Source: Actinotignum timonense (lineage in GTDB: Bacteria; Actinomycetota; Actinomycetes; Actinomycetales; Actinomycetaceae). Taken from it: DNA of 43,587 nucleotides. The translations under genes and the position numbers were made by a program. Below are positions 21,522 through 29,017 of this stretch, piece by piece (within the stretch, counting starts at the first letter, position 1; every line of letters begins with the position of its first letter). The notes beneath the pieces were generated by a model. That model saw nothing but the letters and a program-made list of their open reading frames with translations. It made no database searches and was not told the DNA's origin. The stretch covers positions 333,253 to 376,839 of the forward strand of contig NZ_LT706966.1 in assembly GCF_900155575.1 (NCBI RefSeq). The letters are read 5' to 3'.

Positions 21522-23342
21522 ATGCCTTGTAGCCCCGCGCTGCTCGCCGTGCCGAGCCAGCTTTCCGCAGTCCTCACGAATAAAACCCTCCTCGCGAATA
21601 CCTCCCTCCTCACCGGTACCACGTTCACGCCCGTACCCGATGCGGTCGGCGGGCAGCTGTGGCTTTCCGCGCTCCTGGCGGCGCTTCCGCTTCTGGTGTT
21701 CTTCGTGCTCCTTGGGGTGTTTTCCATTGCCACGCACTGGTGTTCCCTTATTTCCCTCGGCCTGGCCCTGGTCATCGCCGTGACCGGTTTCGGGATGCCG
21801 GCGGACCTGGCCGGACTCTCCGCCCTGCAAGGCGCGGCATTCGGGCTTTTCCCCATCTGCTACATCGTGATTATGGCGGTGTGGCTCTACAACCTCACCG
21901 AAAGCTCGGGGCGCAGTAAGGACGTCCAGGCGGTCTTCGCGGCGCTGGGCCGCGGGGATATGCGGGTGCAGACCATCCTCATCGGTTTTATTTTCTGCGG
22001 CCTCATCGAAGGGCTGGCCGGATTTGGCGCACCGGTTGCCATTAGCTGCGCCATGCTGCTGGCCATCGGCCTACCTCCGGTCAAGGCAGCGCTGGCCACC
22101 ATGGTGGGCAACGGCATCAACGTGGCCCTGGGCGCCATGGGTATTCCCCTCACCACCGTGGCCCGCATGGGCGGGGTGGCTGATCCCATGGACGTGGCCG
22201 CGGTAGCCGGGCGTATTATCCCGGTGGTGGCCGTGGGCGTGCCCCTCCTCCTCGTTTTTATCGTGGACGGCAAACGCGGGGTGAAAGACACCTGGCCGGT
22301 GGCCCTCACCGCCGGCATCGGCATGGTGGCCGGGCATGTGATCGCCTCGAATTTCATTTCTCACGAACTCATCGCTGTGATCGCCTCCCTTCTTTCCTTC
22401 GCTCTCACCGCCGTGCTGCTCACCCGCTGGCGCCCGGCCCGCACCCCGACCGAATTCGCCAGCGCCCCCGCGGGTGAGAAAATCTCCGCCAGCCGGGTAT
22501 TCCTGGGCCTGCTCCCCTACCTGCTGGTTGTGGTGGTCCTCGCGGTCACCAAATTGTGGCGGGTTACCGTTCCGGGCACCTCCGGCCCGGGTGGTGCGAG
22601 CGGCCCCGGCAGCCCCACTGGCGCGGCCGGCGCCGGCGCCCCGCGCCGCATCGAATTCCTGGCCCAAACCGATATCAGCTTCGGCTGGCCCGGCCTACAC
22701 GGGCACCTGGTGGACCAGGCCGGTAACGCCCTGTCCACCACCACCTTTACTTTCAACTGGCTCTCCTCCCCGGGGACGATGCTGTTCCTCACCGGAGTGG
22801 TGGTCACCGCGGTGTACGCGCGGTGTTCCTCCGGCGGGCGCTACCCCTATTCCTTCCGCACCGGCCTGGCCACCCTGGGTGCCACCGTGGCGAACCTGGC
22901 CGTGACTGTGGGAACGATTGCCACCATTATGGCCCTCGCCTACGTCATGAATTTCTCCGGCCAAACCCAGGCCATCGGTGCTTTCATGGCCCTGGCCGGC
23001 ACCGCTTTCGCGGCGCTTTCCGCCTTCCTCGGGTGGATCGGCACCGCGGTGACCGGATCGGCTACCTCCTCGGCCGCGCTCTTCGGGAACCTGCAAGCCA
23101 CCGCGGCCGCCGGGGCCGGCATCGACCCGCATCTCCTCCTGGCCGCCAACCAGCTCGGGGGCGGGCTCGGGAAAATCGTCAGCCCGCAAAACCTCGCGAT
23201 TGCGGCCACCGCGGTACGCGCCCCGGGCAGCGAACCGGAACTGCTGCGCCGCGGAGCTGCCTATTCGCTCGGGTTGCTCGCGCTGCTGACCCTCGTCGTC
23301 GTGCTGGCCGCGAGCGGGGTGCTGAGCTTCATTACCGCGTAA
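21522..23342 (+). CDS. lctP: L-lactate permease (LctP family)
   Basis: 606 residues with about 13-14 hydrophobic segments. LctP-family proteins import L-lactate or glycolate, probably with protons. Conserved stretches include GFIFCGLIEGLAGFGAPVAI (near residue 150), a loop that is the family hallmark, and in the C-terminal half FLGWIGTAVTGSATSSAALFG followed by ANQLGGGLGKIVSPQNLAIAA. About 45 residues of non-conserved sequence precede the first helix. A Gly/Ala/Pro-rich loop (GTSGPGGASGPGSPTGAAG) lies near residue 360. The start is the ATG 6 nt after TACGAT. No lactate dehydrogenase gene is adjacent. Confidence 0.92.
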   Translation: MPCSPALLAVPSQLSAVLTNKTLLANTSLLTGTTFTPVPDAVGGQLWLSALLAALPLLVFFVLLGVFSIATHWCSLISLGLALVIAVTGFGMPADLAGLSALQGAAFGLFPICYIVIMAVWLYNLTESSGRSKDVQAVFAALGRGDMRVQTILIGFIFCGLIEGLAGFGAPVAISCAMLLAIGLPPVKAALATMVGNGINVALGAMGIPLTTVARMGGVADPMDVAAVAGRIIPVVAVGVPLLLVFIVDGKRGVKDTWPVALTAGIGMVAGHVIASNFISHELIAVIASLLSFALTAVLLTRWRPARTPTEFASAPAGEKISASRVFLGLLPYLLVVVVLAVTKLWRVTVPGTSGPGGASGPGSPTGAAGAGAPRRIEFLAQTDISFGWPGLHGHLVDQAGNALSTTTFTFNWLSSPGTMLFLTGVVVTAVYARCSSGGRYPYSFRTGLATLGATVANLAVTVGTIATIMALAYVMNFSGQTQAIGAFMALAGTAFAALSAFLGWIGTAVTGSATSSAALFGNLQATAAAGAGIDPHLLLAANQLGGGLGKIVSPQNLAIAATAVRAPGSEPELLRRGAAYSLGLLALLTLVVVLAASGVLSFITA

Positions 23343-23360
23343 AACGGACGCGCGCTGCGG

Positions 23361-23472
23361 CTAGCCAACCGGGGCGTCTGCTCTGCAACTAGCCAAGCCG
23401 CGCACTCGCTCGGCAACTAGCCAACCGGCACACCCGCCGTACAGCTAGCCAGCCCGGTCGCACTGGCCTACC
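23361..23472 (+). repeat. Four tandem 28-bp intergenic repeats (CTAGCCA units)
   Basis: CTAGCCA recurs at 23361, 23389, 23417 and 23445, exactly 28 bp apart. It is usually extended to CTAGCCAAC or CTAGCCAAG and preceded by GCAA or CAG; the remainder of each unit is diverged. The array fills the 139-bp gap between lctP and the lactonase gene and ends at the candidate lactonase promoter. Confidence 0.8.
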
Positions 23473-23474
23473 CT
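23469..23474 (+). promoter_or_regulatory. Candidate -10 (TACCCT), lactonase gene
   Basis: TACCCT ends 7 nt before the ATG at 23482. The short gap also contains GGAGAG, so a leaderless mRNA or a very short leader are both possible. Confidence 0.35.
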
Positions 23475-23481
23475 GGAGAGC

Positions 23482-24330
23482 ATGGCTTTTGAACAAATTA
23501 CCGACGCTGTTGCTTTCCACGCCGAAGGCCCGGTGTGGTCGGAAAGCTGGGGCGGGCTGCGTTTCGTTGATATGCTGGCCGGCGACCTGCTCACCCTGCG
23601 TAGTGATGGCGGAGTGGATCGCCTGGCCACCGGCTCGAAAATCGCGGCATTTGTGCGCCCGCGCACTGGCGGAGGTTACGTCGTCGCCACCGAACGCGGG
23701 CTGGCCTTAGCCGATACCGCCACGGCCGCCCCGCGCACGGCCGCAACCCTGTGGAACAGCCCCGCGTACCGCATGAACGAAGGCACCGCGGATCCGTGGG
23801 GCTACCTCTACGCCGGCTCCATGCCCTACACCCGCGACGCCACCACCCGCGGCACGGCGCGCCTCTACCGCATCTCCCCCACCCTCGAGGTCAGCGTGGT
23901 TTTGAGCGATGTCACCACCTCGAACGGCATCGGTTTTTCGCCCGACCGCACCCGTGCCTACTACATCGACACCTCCACGCGCGCGATTTCTGTTTTTGAG
24001 GTCGACGACGCAGGCGCACTTCAGCATCGCAGCGACTTCCACCGCGTGGAAGGTGCGAGCCCGGACGGGCTGACCGTCGACAGCGAAGGGAATGTGTGGG
24101 TGGCCCTCAACCGGGCCGGCATCATCCGGGTCCTTGATCTGAGCGGGCAGATCGTGCAGGAATACCAGCTCCCGGTGACCGGGACCACTGCGGTGACCCT
24201 GGGCGGTGAGGATGGCAAGGATGTTTTCGTGACCGTCTCACGTGAAAATGATGATTCGCGGGGCGCGGGGGCGCTGTGGTGGATGGACGGGCCGGTGGCC
24301 GGCCAACCTACCTTGCCTTTTGCGGGGTGA
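23482..24330 (+). CDS. SMP-30/gluconolactonase-family protein
   Basis: 282 residues, a six-bladed beta-propeller of the SMP-30/gluconolactonase/LRE family. These enzymes hydrolyse sugar lactones such as gluconolactone, using one divalent metal. Metal ligands can be placed: Glu in AEGPVWSE (about residue 15), Asn in TTSNGIGFSPD and Asp in SPDGLTVDSEGNVW. The propeller phrase GYLYAGSM is also seen. The gene converges on the GntR gene and overlaps it by 23 bp. The context (GntR regulator, two OPA transporters, D-2-hydroxyacid dehydrogenase) suggests use of an aldonic acid or related sugar acid; the exact lactone is not known. Confidence 0.88.
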   Translation: MAFEQITDAVAFHAEGPVWSESWGGLRFVDMLAGDLLTLRSDGGVDRLATGSKIAAFVRPRTGGGYVVATERGLALADTATAAPRTAATLWNSPAYRMNEGTADPWGYLYAGSMPYTRDATTRGTARLYRISPTLEVSVVLSDVTTSNGIGFSPDRTRAYYIDTSTRAISVFEVDDAGALQHRSDFHRVEGASPDGLTVDSEGNVWVALNRAGIIRVLDLSGQIVQEYQLPVTGTTAVTLGGEDGKDVFVTVSRENDDSRGAGALWWMDGPVAGQPTLPFAG

Positions 24331-24994
24331 CACCGCCGGTATGGGCAAGCACCGCGCCCGCGTCCACCCCGAGCCGGGCCTGGCGTGCCCGCTGTAAGGC
24401 GCGCAGTGCCTCCCAGGCACTCTCCTGCCCCAGCAACACCGCGTCAATGAGCCGATCCTGCGCTTGCTCCAGCACACTATCTGCGCGGCCGGCATCGGAG
24501 CGGACTGCCCCAGTGCGGCTGGCATTAGAGCGGCTAGCATCAGCACCGCGGGCCTCCGCCCGGCTGGCCGCGTACAGCATGGTGTGGAAGGTGAGCGGGC
24601 GGTGGAGTGCTTCCAGGCGCTTCGAACCGGAAACTTCCACGAGGGTGTGCAGCACCCGGCTGGGCTGCTCCCCGCGGGCCGCGCGCAGCGGGCGCAAGTC
24701 CGGGTGGCCGGCCATAATCCGCGCCAGCGCTAGGGATTCACTAATCTCCAGCAGCGCCACGATCTCAGGAATCTCGAAGCCGTCCACGGTAACTACCCGC
24801 GGGTGTTTACGTGCTTCGCGCTCGACCAAACCGTCCGCAATCAAGGATTCGACCGCGATGCGGGCGGTGGAACGGGCCACCGAATATTCCTCCGCAATCG
24901 CGGCTTCGGCCAGGCGCTCCCCCGGCGCGATATTTCCGGAAAGGATGCGTTCACGCAGGTGGTCAGCCAGATCATCGGCAAGCCGGCGAGCCAT
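24308..24994 (-). CDS. GntR-family transcriptional regulator (FCD-like C-terminus)
   Basis: 228 residues from ATG 24994, with AAAGGAG upstream. The longer frame runs into the OPA promoter and is rejected. Residues 1-~70 are the GntR winged helix (LADDLADHLRERILSGNIAP, then GERLAEAAIAEEYSVARSTARIA and SLIADGLVERE). The C-terminal helical part resembles an FCD effector domain, with LTFHTMLYAAS holding a typical ligand-site His. An Ala/Ser/Arg-rich run (ADASRSNASRTGAVRSDAGR) is inserted near residue 165 and looks like slippage-derived sequence. A palindrome between this gene and the first OPA transporter gene, repeated before the second, is the likely binding site. Sugar acids are common effectors of this class. 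Confidence 0.9.
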   Translation of the reverse strand: MARRLADDLADHLRERILSGNIAPGERLAEAAIAEEYSVARSTARIAVESLIADGLVEREARKHPRVVTVDGFEIPEIVALLEISESLALARIMAGHPDLRPLRAARGEQPSRVLHTLVEVSGSKRLEALHRPLTFHTMLYAASRAEARGADASRSNASRTGAVRSDAGRADSVLEQAQDRLIDAVLLGQESAWEALRALQRARQARLGVDAGAVLAHTGGVTPQKAR

Positions 24995-25058
24995 CAGCAC
25001 TCCTTTCCTCCGCGGGATAACGAGCTGGGTGAGTACCCGCTCCCGCCTTATCCTAGGT

Positions 25059-25075
25059 AAACTGACTGTCAGTTT
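25059..25075. promoter_or_regulatory. GntR operator upstream of the first OPA transporter gene
   Basis: AAACTGACTGTCAGTTT is a perfect 8+1+8 palindrome, 47 bp before the transporter ATG and 64 bp upstream of the divergent gntR start. It overlaps TAAACT, a candidate -10 for the transporter. Confidence 0.7.
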
Positions 25076-25122
25076 CCACTGTGATTTTACGCCCGCGCGC
25101 CGCACGCACGAAAGGAGGGATC

Positions 25123-26406
25123 ATGGCCGCCACGCGGTTCCCACCGGGCTCTACCTCAGCCCCGGATTACTACCGCTGGCGCGCCCACGTCTTCCTCGTT
25201 GTCTATATCGGCTATGTATTCGCCTACACCACCCGCAATAACCTCAAAGTGGTCTCCGCCCGCTTCGTGGAAGAAGAAGGCTGGTCCCTCTACCAGGTCG
25301 GTTTCGTGCTCAGCGCCTTCACCCTCGCCTACGGGTTCGGGAAAATCATTTTCGGCATGGTGGCCGACCGCGTCTCGCTGCGCCGGCTCTTCGGCGGGGC
25401 GCTCATTATTTCCGGAACCCTGTGCATCCTCACCGGTTTCCCCAGCTCCCCCCACGCTATCGCGGCCCTGACCTTCGCGAACGGACTGGTGCAATCGGCC
25501 CTCGCCCCGGCCGCCCTGGTCCTCCTGGGGGCCTGGTACCCCAATTCTTCGCGCGGTTCGCGGGTGGCGATCTGGAATACCTCCCAAAACCTGGGCGCCG
25601 CGCTCCTCCCGCTGCTGGCCGGGGCGCTCACCGGCTGGAGCCTGGCCCATTTCCATATTTTCCTCATCCCGGGCCTGTTCACTATCGCGGTGGGCATCTG
25701 GGCCTACCGCACCGGCGCGGACCGCCCCTGGCGCCAGGGCCTACCCACCCTCACCATGCTGTTCGGCCCGGCCGGCACCCCGCAGCTGAGCACCCGCGCG
25801 GACGGCTACTGGCCCACGGTGGTGCGGGCGGTGCTCACCAACCGCTGGATCCTCACCCTGGTCGGCATTAATACGCTGCTGTATTGCATCCGTTTCGGGG
25901 TCATCAACTGGGTGGTTATTTTCGCGGCCGCCCACACCACCGGGCGCGACGGCGAAATCGCACTGGCCGGCGCGGAACTGGCGGCGATTCCGGCTTCCTT
26001 CGCTTTCGGGGCCTACGCGGCGCGCTACCCTAACCGGGCTTCGTCGGCCGCCATGAAAGCGATGCTGGCCCTGGCCGTGGCACTCGCCGCCTGGCCCCAC
26101 CTGGCTTTTAGCAGTTCTTCGGCGGCCGGCGCGCTGCTGCTCGGTGCCCTCATTTACGGACCTCAGGTGAGTATTAATATGCTCACCCTCTCCCTGGTTC
26201 CCGATAATGTGGCGGGGGCTGCCACCGGGGTGGTGGGCGCGGCCGGCTACCTGGCCGGCGAAACCCTCGCGAATTTCCTCATCCCCCACCTGGTGACCGG
26301 CTACGGCTGGACGGTGGCCTACACCAGCCTCGCCCTCACCGCCCTCATCTGCGCGGCCGGTTACGCGAGCTTGCGCGGCCCGGAAATGCGCAGCCTGCGG
26401 TATTAA
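25123..26406 (+). CDS. MFS transporter, organophosphate:phosphate antiporter (OPA) family
   Basis: 427 residues, twelve predicted membrane helices. The N-terminal VVYIGYVFAYTTRNNLKV corresponds to the OPA signature around the substrate-binding Arg of GlpT and UhpT. GFGKIIFGMVADRVSLRRLFG is the MFS loop 2-3 motif, and WYPNSSRGSRVAIWNTSQNLGAALLPLL matches the loop region of GlpT/UhpC. Known members exchange sugar phosphates or glycerol phosphate for phosphate. The start follows a perfect AAAGGAGG. It is a paralogue of the transporter encoded convergently downstream, and both have the same operator, so they are probably induced together. The substrate is unknown; a sugar-acid phosphate would fit the neighbours. 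Confidence 0.88.
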   Translation: MAATRFPPGSTSAPDYYRWRAHVFLVVYIGYVFAYTTRNNLKVVSARFVEEEGWSLYQVGFVLSAFTLAYGFGKIIFGMVADRVSLRRLFGGALIISGTLCILTGFPSSPHAIAALTFANGLVQSALAPAALVLLGAWYPNSSRGSRVAIWNTSQNLGAALLPLLAGALTGWSLAHFHIFLIPGLFTIAVGIWAYRTGADRPWRQGLPTLTMLFGPAGTPQLSTRADGYWPTVVRAVLTNRWILTLVGINTLLYCIRFGVINWVVIFAAAHTTGRDGEIALAGAELAAIPASFAFGAYAARYPNRASSAAMKAMLALAVALAAWPHLAFSSSSAAGALLLGALIYGPQVSINMLTLSLVPDNVAGAATGVVGAAGYLAGETLANFLIPHLVTGYGWTVAYTSLALTALICAAGYASLRGPEMRSLRY

Positions 26407-26442
26407 GTACGACGGCGCAGCTAGCTGGCCGCCAGCACACCC

Positions 26443-26472
26443 GCGCGGGGCCCGAATCCTCGGGCCCCGCGC
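26443..26472. terminator. Perfect 13-bp hairpin between convergent transporter genes
   Basis: GCGCGGGGCCCGA (26443-26455) pairs perfectly with TCGGGCCCCGCGC (26460-26472) over a 4-nt loop. Outside it, GTACGACG (26407-26414) can pair with CGTCGTAC (26479-26486), making a nested structure. It lies between the stop codons of the two OPA transporters and could terminate both transcripts. Confidence 0.8.
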
Positions 26473-26497
26473 CGGCGTCGTCGTACATTATGCAGAG

Positions 26498-27850
26498 TTA
26501 GGCCTGCACCACGGCCTGTTCGCGCCGCGAGAGCGAAAGGTACATAACCCCGGCCGCCACCGCGATGCCGGCGAGCAGCGTGAAGGAGGCCGCCCAGGAG
26601 AAGCGTTCGGCGAGGATCGGCATAATGAGGTTCGCGCCCATTTCGCCCACGATATATCCGAAGAGCCCCACGAAACCGACCGCCACCCCGGCCGCCTTGA
26701 GCGGCACGAAGTTGAGAGTGAGGATATTGACGATGAGCTGCGGGCCGTAAATCAGCGCGCCCATAAGCCCAGAAACGATGAGGAGCACCACGTAATTGTC
26801 GTTGCCCATGTAGACCCAGATGAGGCCGGCCAGGCACAGCAAACCGAGGAAGCCCACCACCGACTGGCGGTTGGGGAGCTTGACGGAAATCCACGCAAAG
26901 AGGAAGGAACCGGGAATCGCGATCCATTCCAGCACCGAGAAAGCCGTGGAGTACTGCGCTTCCGTGAAGCCCATTTCGGTGCCGAGGAAGGCCGGCATCC
27001 AGTTGAGCACCCCGAAACGCAGGAAGTAGAGCGCGGCGTTGATGAAGGCCACGGTGAGGACCAGCGGGGAGGTGAAAACGAAACGCACCAGGATATGCCA
27101 GTAGCTTTCGTCGGGGGTTTCGTCGGTATTCGGTTCGCCGGCCTTCCCGTAGATCTGGCGCAGAGTGGGCATGCCTTCAGCTTCGGGGCGGTCCCCGCCG
27201 TACTTCCAGAAGAAGATCGAGAGGCCGAAGACCACCAGGCCCGGGCCCCAGAAGGCAATCGCGCCGCCGCTGGGTCCGCCCAGGGCCAGCAGCCAGGTGA
27301 TCATGAGGGGCAGCAGCGCCCCGCCCAGGTTCTGCGAGGTATTCCAGATCGCGATACCGGAACCGCGGGTTTTATTCGGGTACCAATTCGCGATCATCGC
27401 CATGGACGAAGGCGCGAGCGCCCCCTGCGCGCAGCCGAGCAGGAACATGAGCACCGCGAGCAGGTAGAAGTTCGTGGTAAAACCGATGGCAACGCAGAGC
27501 ACCGCGGAAAGCCCCAGGCAGCCGGCGAAAATGCGGCGCAGGGAAACACGGTCGGAAAGCATCCCCATGAAGAATTTCCCGAAGCCGTAGGTGATGGTGA
27601 ACATGGTGAGCACCAGGCCGATTTGCGGCAGGCTCCAGTCGTTCTCCAGGCGCAGGGCTTCGGAGCGGAGTTTGAAATTATTGCGGACCAGGTACGCGCA
27701 TACGTAGCCGAGGTAGGCCACGAAGAACACCATGCCGCGCCGCCTGAGGTACTGCGCGAAAGTGTCCGGGTGCGCGGCGGCGAATTGCGCGCTGGTGTCC
27801 TCGGATTCCGCGGCGGGCGTGGCCGGCCGCTTATCGTCACTCGATGACAT
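26498..27850 (-). CDS. MFS transporter, OPA family (paralogue)
   Basis: 450 residues. The N-terminal ~30 are hydrophilic; twelve helices follow. Signature regions are AYLGYVCAYLVRNNFKLRS (OPA Arg), GFGKFFMGMLSDRVSLRRIFA and NWYPNKTRGSGIAIWNTSQN, each closely parallel to the convergent paralogue. The start is ATG 27850, with GGAGG 7 nt upstream. An operator half-identical to the one before the other transporter (14 of 17 positions) lies 20 nt upstream of the start. Having two OPA transporters under one regulator suggests different but related substrates, or an uptake/sensor pair as in UhpT/UhpC; no extra sensor feature is visible here. Confidence 0.88.
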   Translation of the reverse strand: MSSSDDKRPATPAAESEDTSAQFAAAHPDTFAQYLRRRGMVFFVAYLGYVCAYLVRNNFKLRSEALRLENDWSLPQIGLVLTMFTITYGFGKFFMGMLSDRVSLRRIFAGCLGLSAVLCVAIGFTTNFYLLAVLMFLLGCAQGALAPSSMAMIANWYPNKTRGSGIAIWNTSQNLGGALLPLMITWLLALGGPSGGAIAFWGPGLVVFGLSIFFWKYGGDRPEAEGMPTLRQIYGKAGEPNTDETPDESYWHILVRFVFTSPLVLTVAFINAALYFLRFGVLNWMPAFLGTEMGFTEAQYSTAFSVLEWIAIPGSFLFAWISVKLPNRQSVVGFLGLLCLAGLIWVYMGNDNYVVLLIVSGLMGALIYGPQLIVNILTLNFVPLKAAGVAVGFVGLFGYIVGEMGANLIMPILAERFSWAASFTLLAGIAVAAGVMYLSLSRREQAVVQA

Positions 27851-27869
27851 CACTACTCCTCCTTGAGCT

Positions 27870-27886
27870 GAACTGTATGTCAGTTT
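27870..27886. promoter_or_regulatory. GntR operator upstream of the second OPA transporter gene
   Basis: GAACTGTATGTCAGTTT matches the palindrome at 25059 at 14 of 17 positions, with the right half exact. On the minus strand it again overlaps TAAACT, a candidate -10, close to the ribosome-binding site of the second transporter gene. Confidence 0.65.
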
Positions 27887-27976
27887 AAGGAGTGTAGCGC
27901 ACTATTGCCGCCGAGTGGTAGTCCCGGGCGGTTGGTTGAGTGCGGAATCGCGGCCGCTAGAGGCTTCGTTCCGCGC

Positions 27977-28915
27977 TTAGGCTTCGCGGTTGATAAACTC
28001 CCCTCCGTCGCGCAGCGCCCGCACATTGGCGAGGATAAGCTCTTCGGCACCCACGGGCCGCCCGCCGGCGGTATGCGGGGTAATAATCGTGGCCAGGTCC
28101 CACAGCGGTGAATCCGCGGGGAGCGGCTCGGTGGCGGTTACGTCCAGGCCGGCGCCCGCGATTTTTCCTTCGCGCAGCGCGGTGGCCAGGTCTTCTTCGT
28201 TCACCGTTTTTCCGCGCCCCACATTAACGACGACGGCGCGACTGGGCAGGGCCGAAAAGACGCTCGCATCCACCACGTTGGCGGTGGCCTCGGTGGCGGG
28301 GAGGATGAGAATGAGGACATCGGTATCAGCCAGGAGCTCATCGCGCTGGGCGAGGTTGGCGCCGTCGTACACCTCAATATCACCTTCGGTGCGCCGAGAG
28401 GTGGCCAGGCCGCGCACCTGCGCCCCGAAAACTTTGAGCATCCCGGCCAGGTGGCGCCCGATATGCCCGTAGCCCCAGATAGTTACCTTCGCGCCGAGCA
28501 GGCTGGTGAGGCGCCCGCCGGGGCGCAGCTCGGTGAAGAAGATGCGATCGCGCGACCAGCGGTGGTTGTGCTGTTCTTCGGTGGCGATGCGCAGGTCGCG
28601 CACCAGGTAGAGCGCGAGTGCGATGGCGTGTTCGGATACGGTGGCGTCATGCAAGCCGTTCGCGGTGGCGAGGATGACTCCGGCGGGCGGGTTAGTGGCG
28701 TGCAGGCTTTCCGCGCCGGCCATCATGCCCTGGATGAGTTTGAGTTGGGGAAGCTGGGCCACGTGTTCGGTCGCATTCGGATCGAGCCAGACCACGAGGG
28801 CTTCGGCATCGCGGTGTTCTTCCGGGATGGGTGCGTTCACATCGAAGATCACCCAGGTGACGCCCGCTTCGGGCGGGAGGGAGAGGTCAAAGCTATTGGG
28901 GAGCAGTACTTTCAT
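27977..28915 (-). CDS. D-2-hydroxyacid dehydrogenase family protein
   Basis: 312 residues, NAD(P)-dependent oxidoreductase of the D-isomer-specific 2-hydroxyacid family (interconverting 2-keto and D-2-hydroxy acids). The Rossmann motif is in VTIWGYGHIGRHLAGMLK (about 145-162). The catalytic Arg is in VVNVGRGKTVNE, Glu in LDVTATEPLP, and His in IITPHTAGG. The substrate is not evident; members act on phosphoglycerate, glycerate, gluconate and lactate analogues. It lies downstream of the second OPA gene on the same strand (61 nt past the operator-proximal start region), with its own candidate leaderless promoter. It probably belongs to the sugar-acid locus. Confidence 0.9.
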   Translation of the reverse strand: MKVLLPNSFDLSLPPEAGVTWVIFDVNAPIPEEHRDAEALVVWLDPNATEHVAQLPQLKLIQGMMAGAESLHATNPPAGVILATANGLHDATVSEHAIALALYLVRDLRIATEEQHNHRWSRDRIFFTELRPGGRLTSLLGAKVTIWGYGHIGRHLAGMLKVFGAQVRGLATSRRTEGDIEVYDGANLAQRDELLADTDVLILILPATEATANVVDASVFSALPSRAVVVNVGRGKTVNEEDLATALREGKIAGAGLDVTATEPLPADSPLWDLATIITPHTAGGRPVGAEELILANVRALRDGGEFINREA

Positions 28916-28921
28916 GGCTTT

Positions 28922-28927
28922 AGCCTA
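28922..28927 (-). promoter_or_regulatory. Candidate -10 (TAGGCT), dehydrogenase gene
   Basis: On the minus strand TAGGCT is followed by 6 nt (AAAGCC) and the ATG at 28915. Confidence 0.45.
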
Positions 28928-28962
28928 GTCCGGTGCAGGCGCGCATAACAGGGCGAATGCGC

Positions 28963-28991
28963 CCGCGCGGTAAGAAAAACTCCCCGCGCGG
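28963..28991 (-). terminator. Possible terminator of the efflux operon
   Basis: CCGCGCGG occurs at 28963-28970 and 28984-28991. Since it is self-complementary, the two copies can pair across a 13-nt loop (minus strand GGAGTTTTTCTTA). It lies 27 nt past the permease stop. There is no U-tract after the stem, so this is weak. Confidence 0.3.
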
Positions 28992-29017
28992 TTGTGCGAA
29001 TTTCTGCGCGCTCCTGC

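Noticed and set aside
21479-21856. 126-residue N-terminal extension of the esterase frame
   Set aside because: It is antisense to lctP and not family-like; ATG 21478 has a matching leaderless promoter.
23361-23472. CRISPR-like array with 28-bp period
   Set aside because: Only 7-9 bp are conserved per unit, there are no defined repeats of 24 bp or more, and no cas genes occur in the window.
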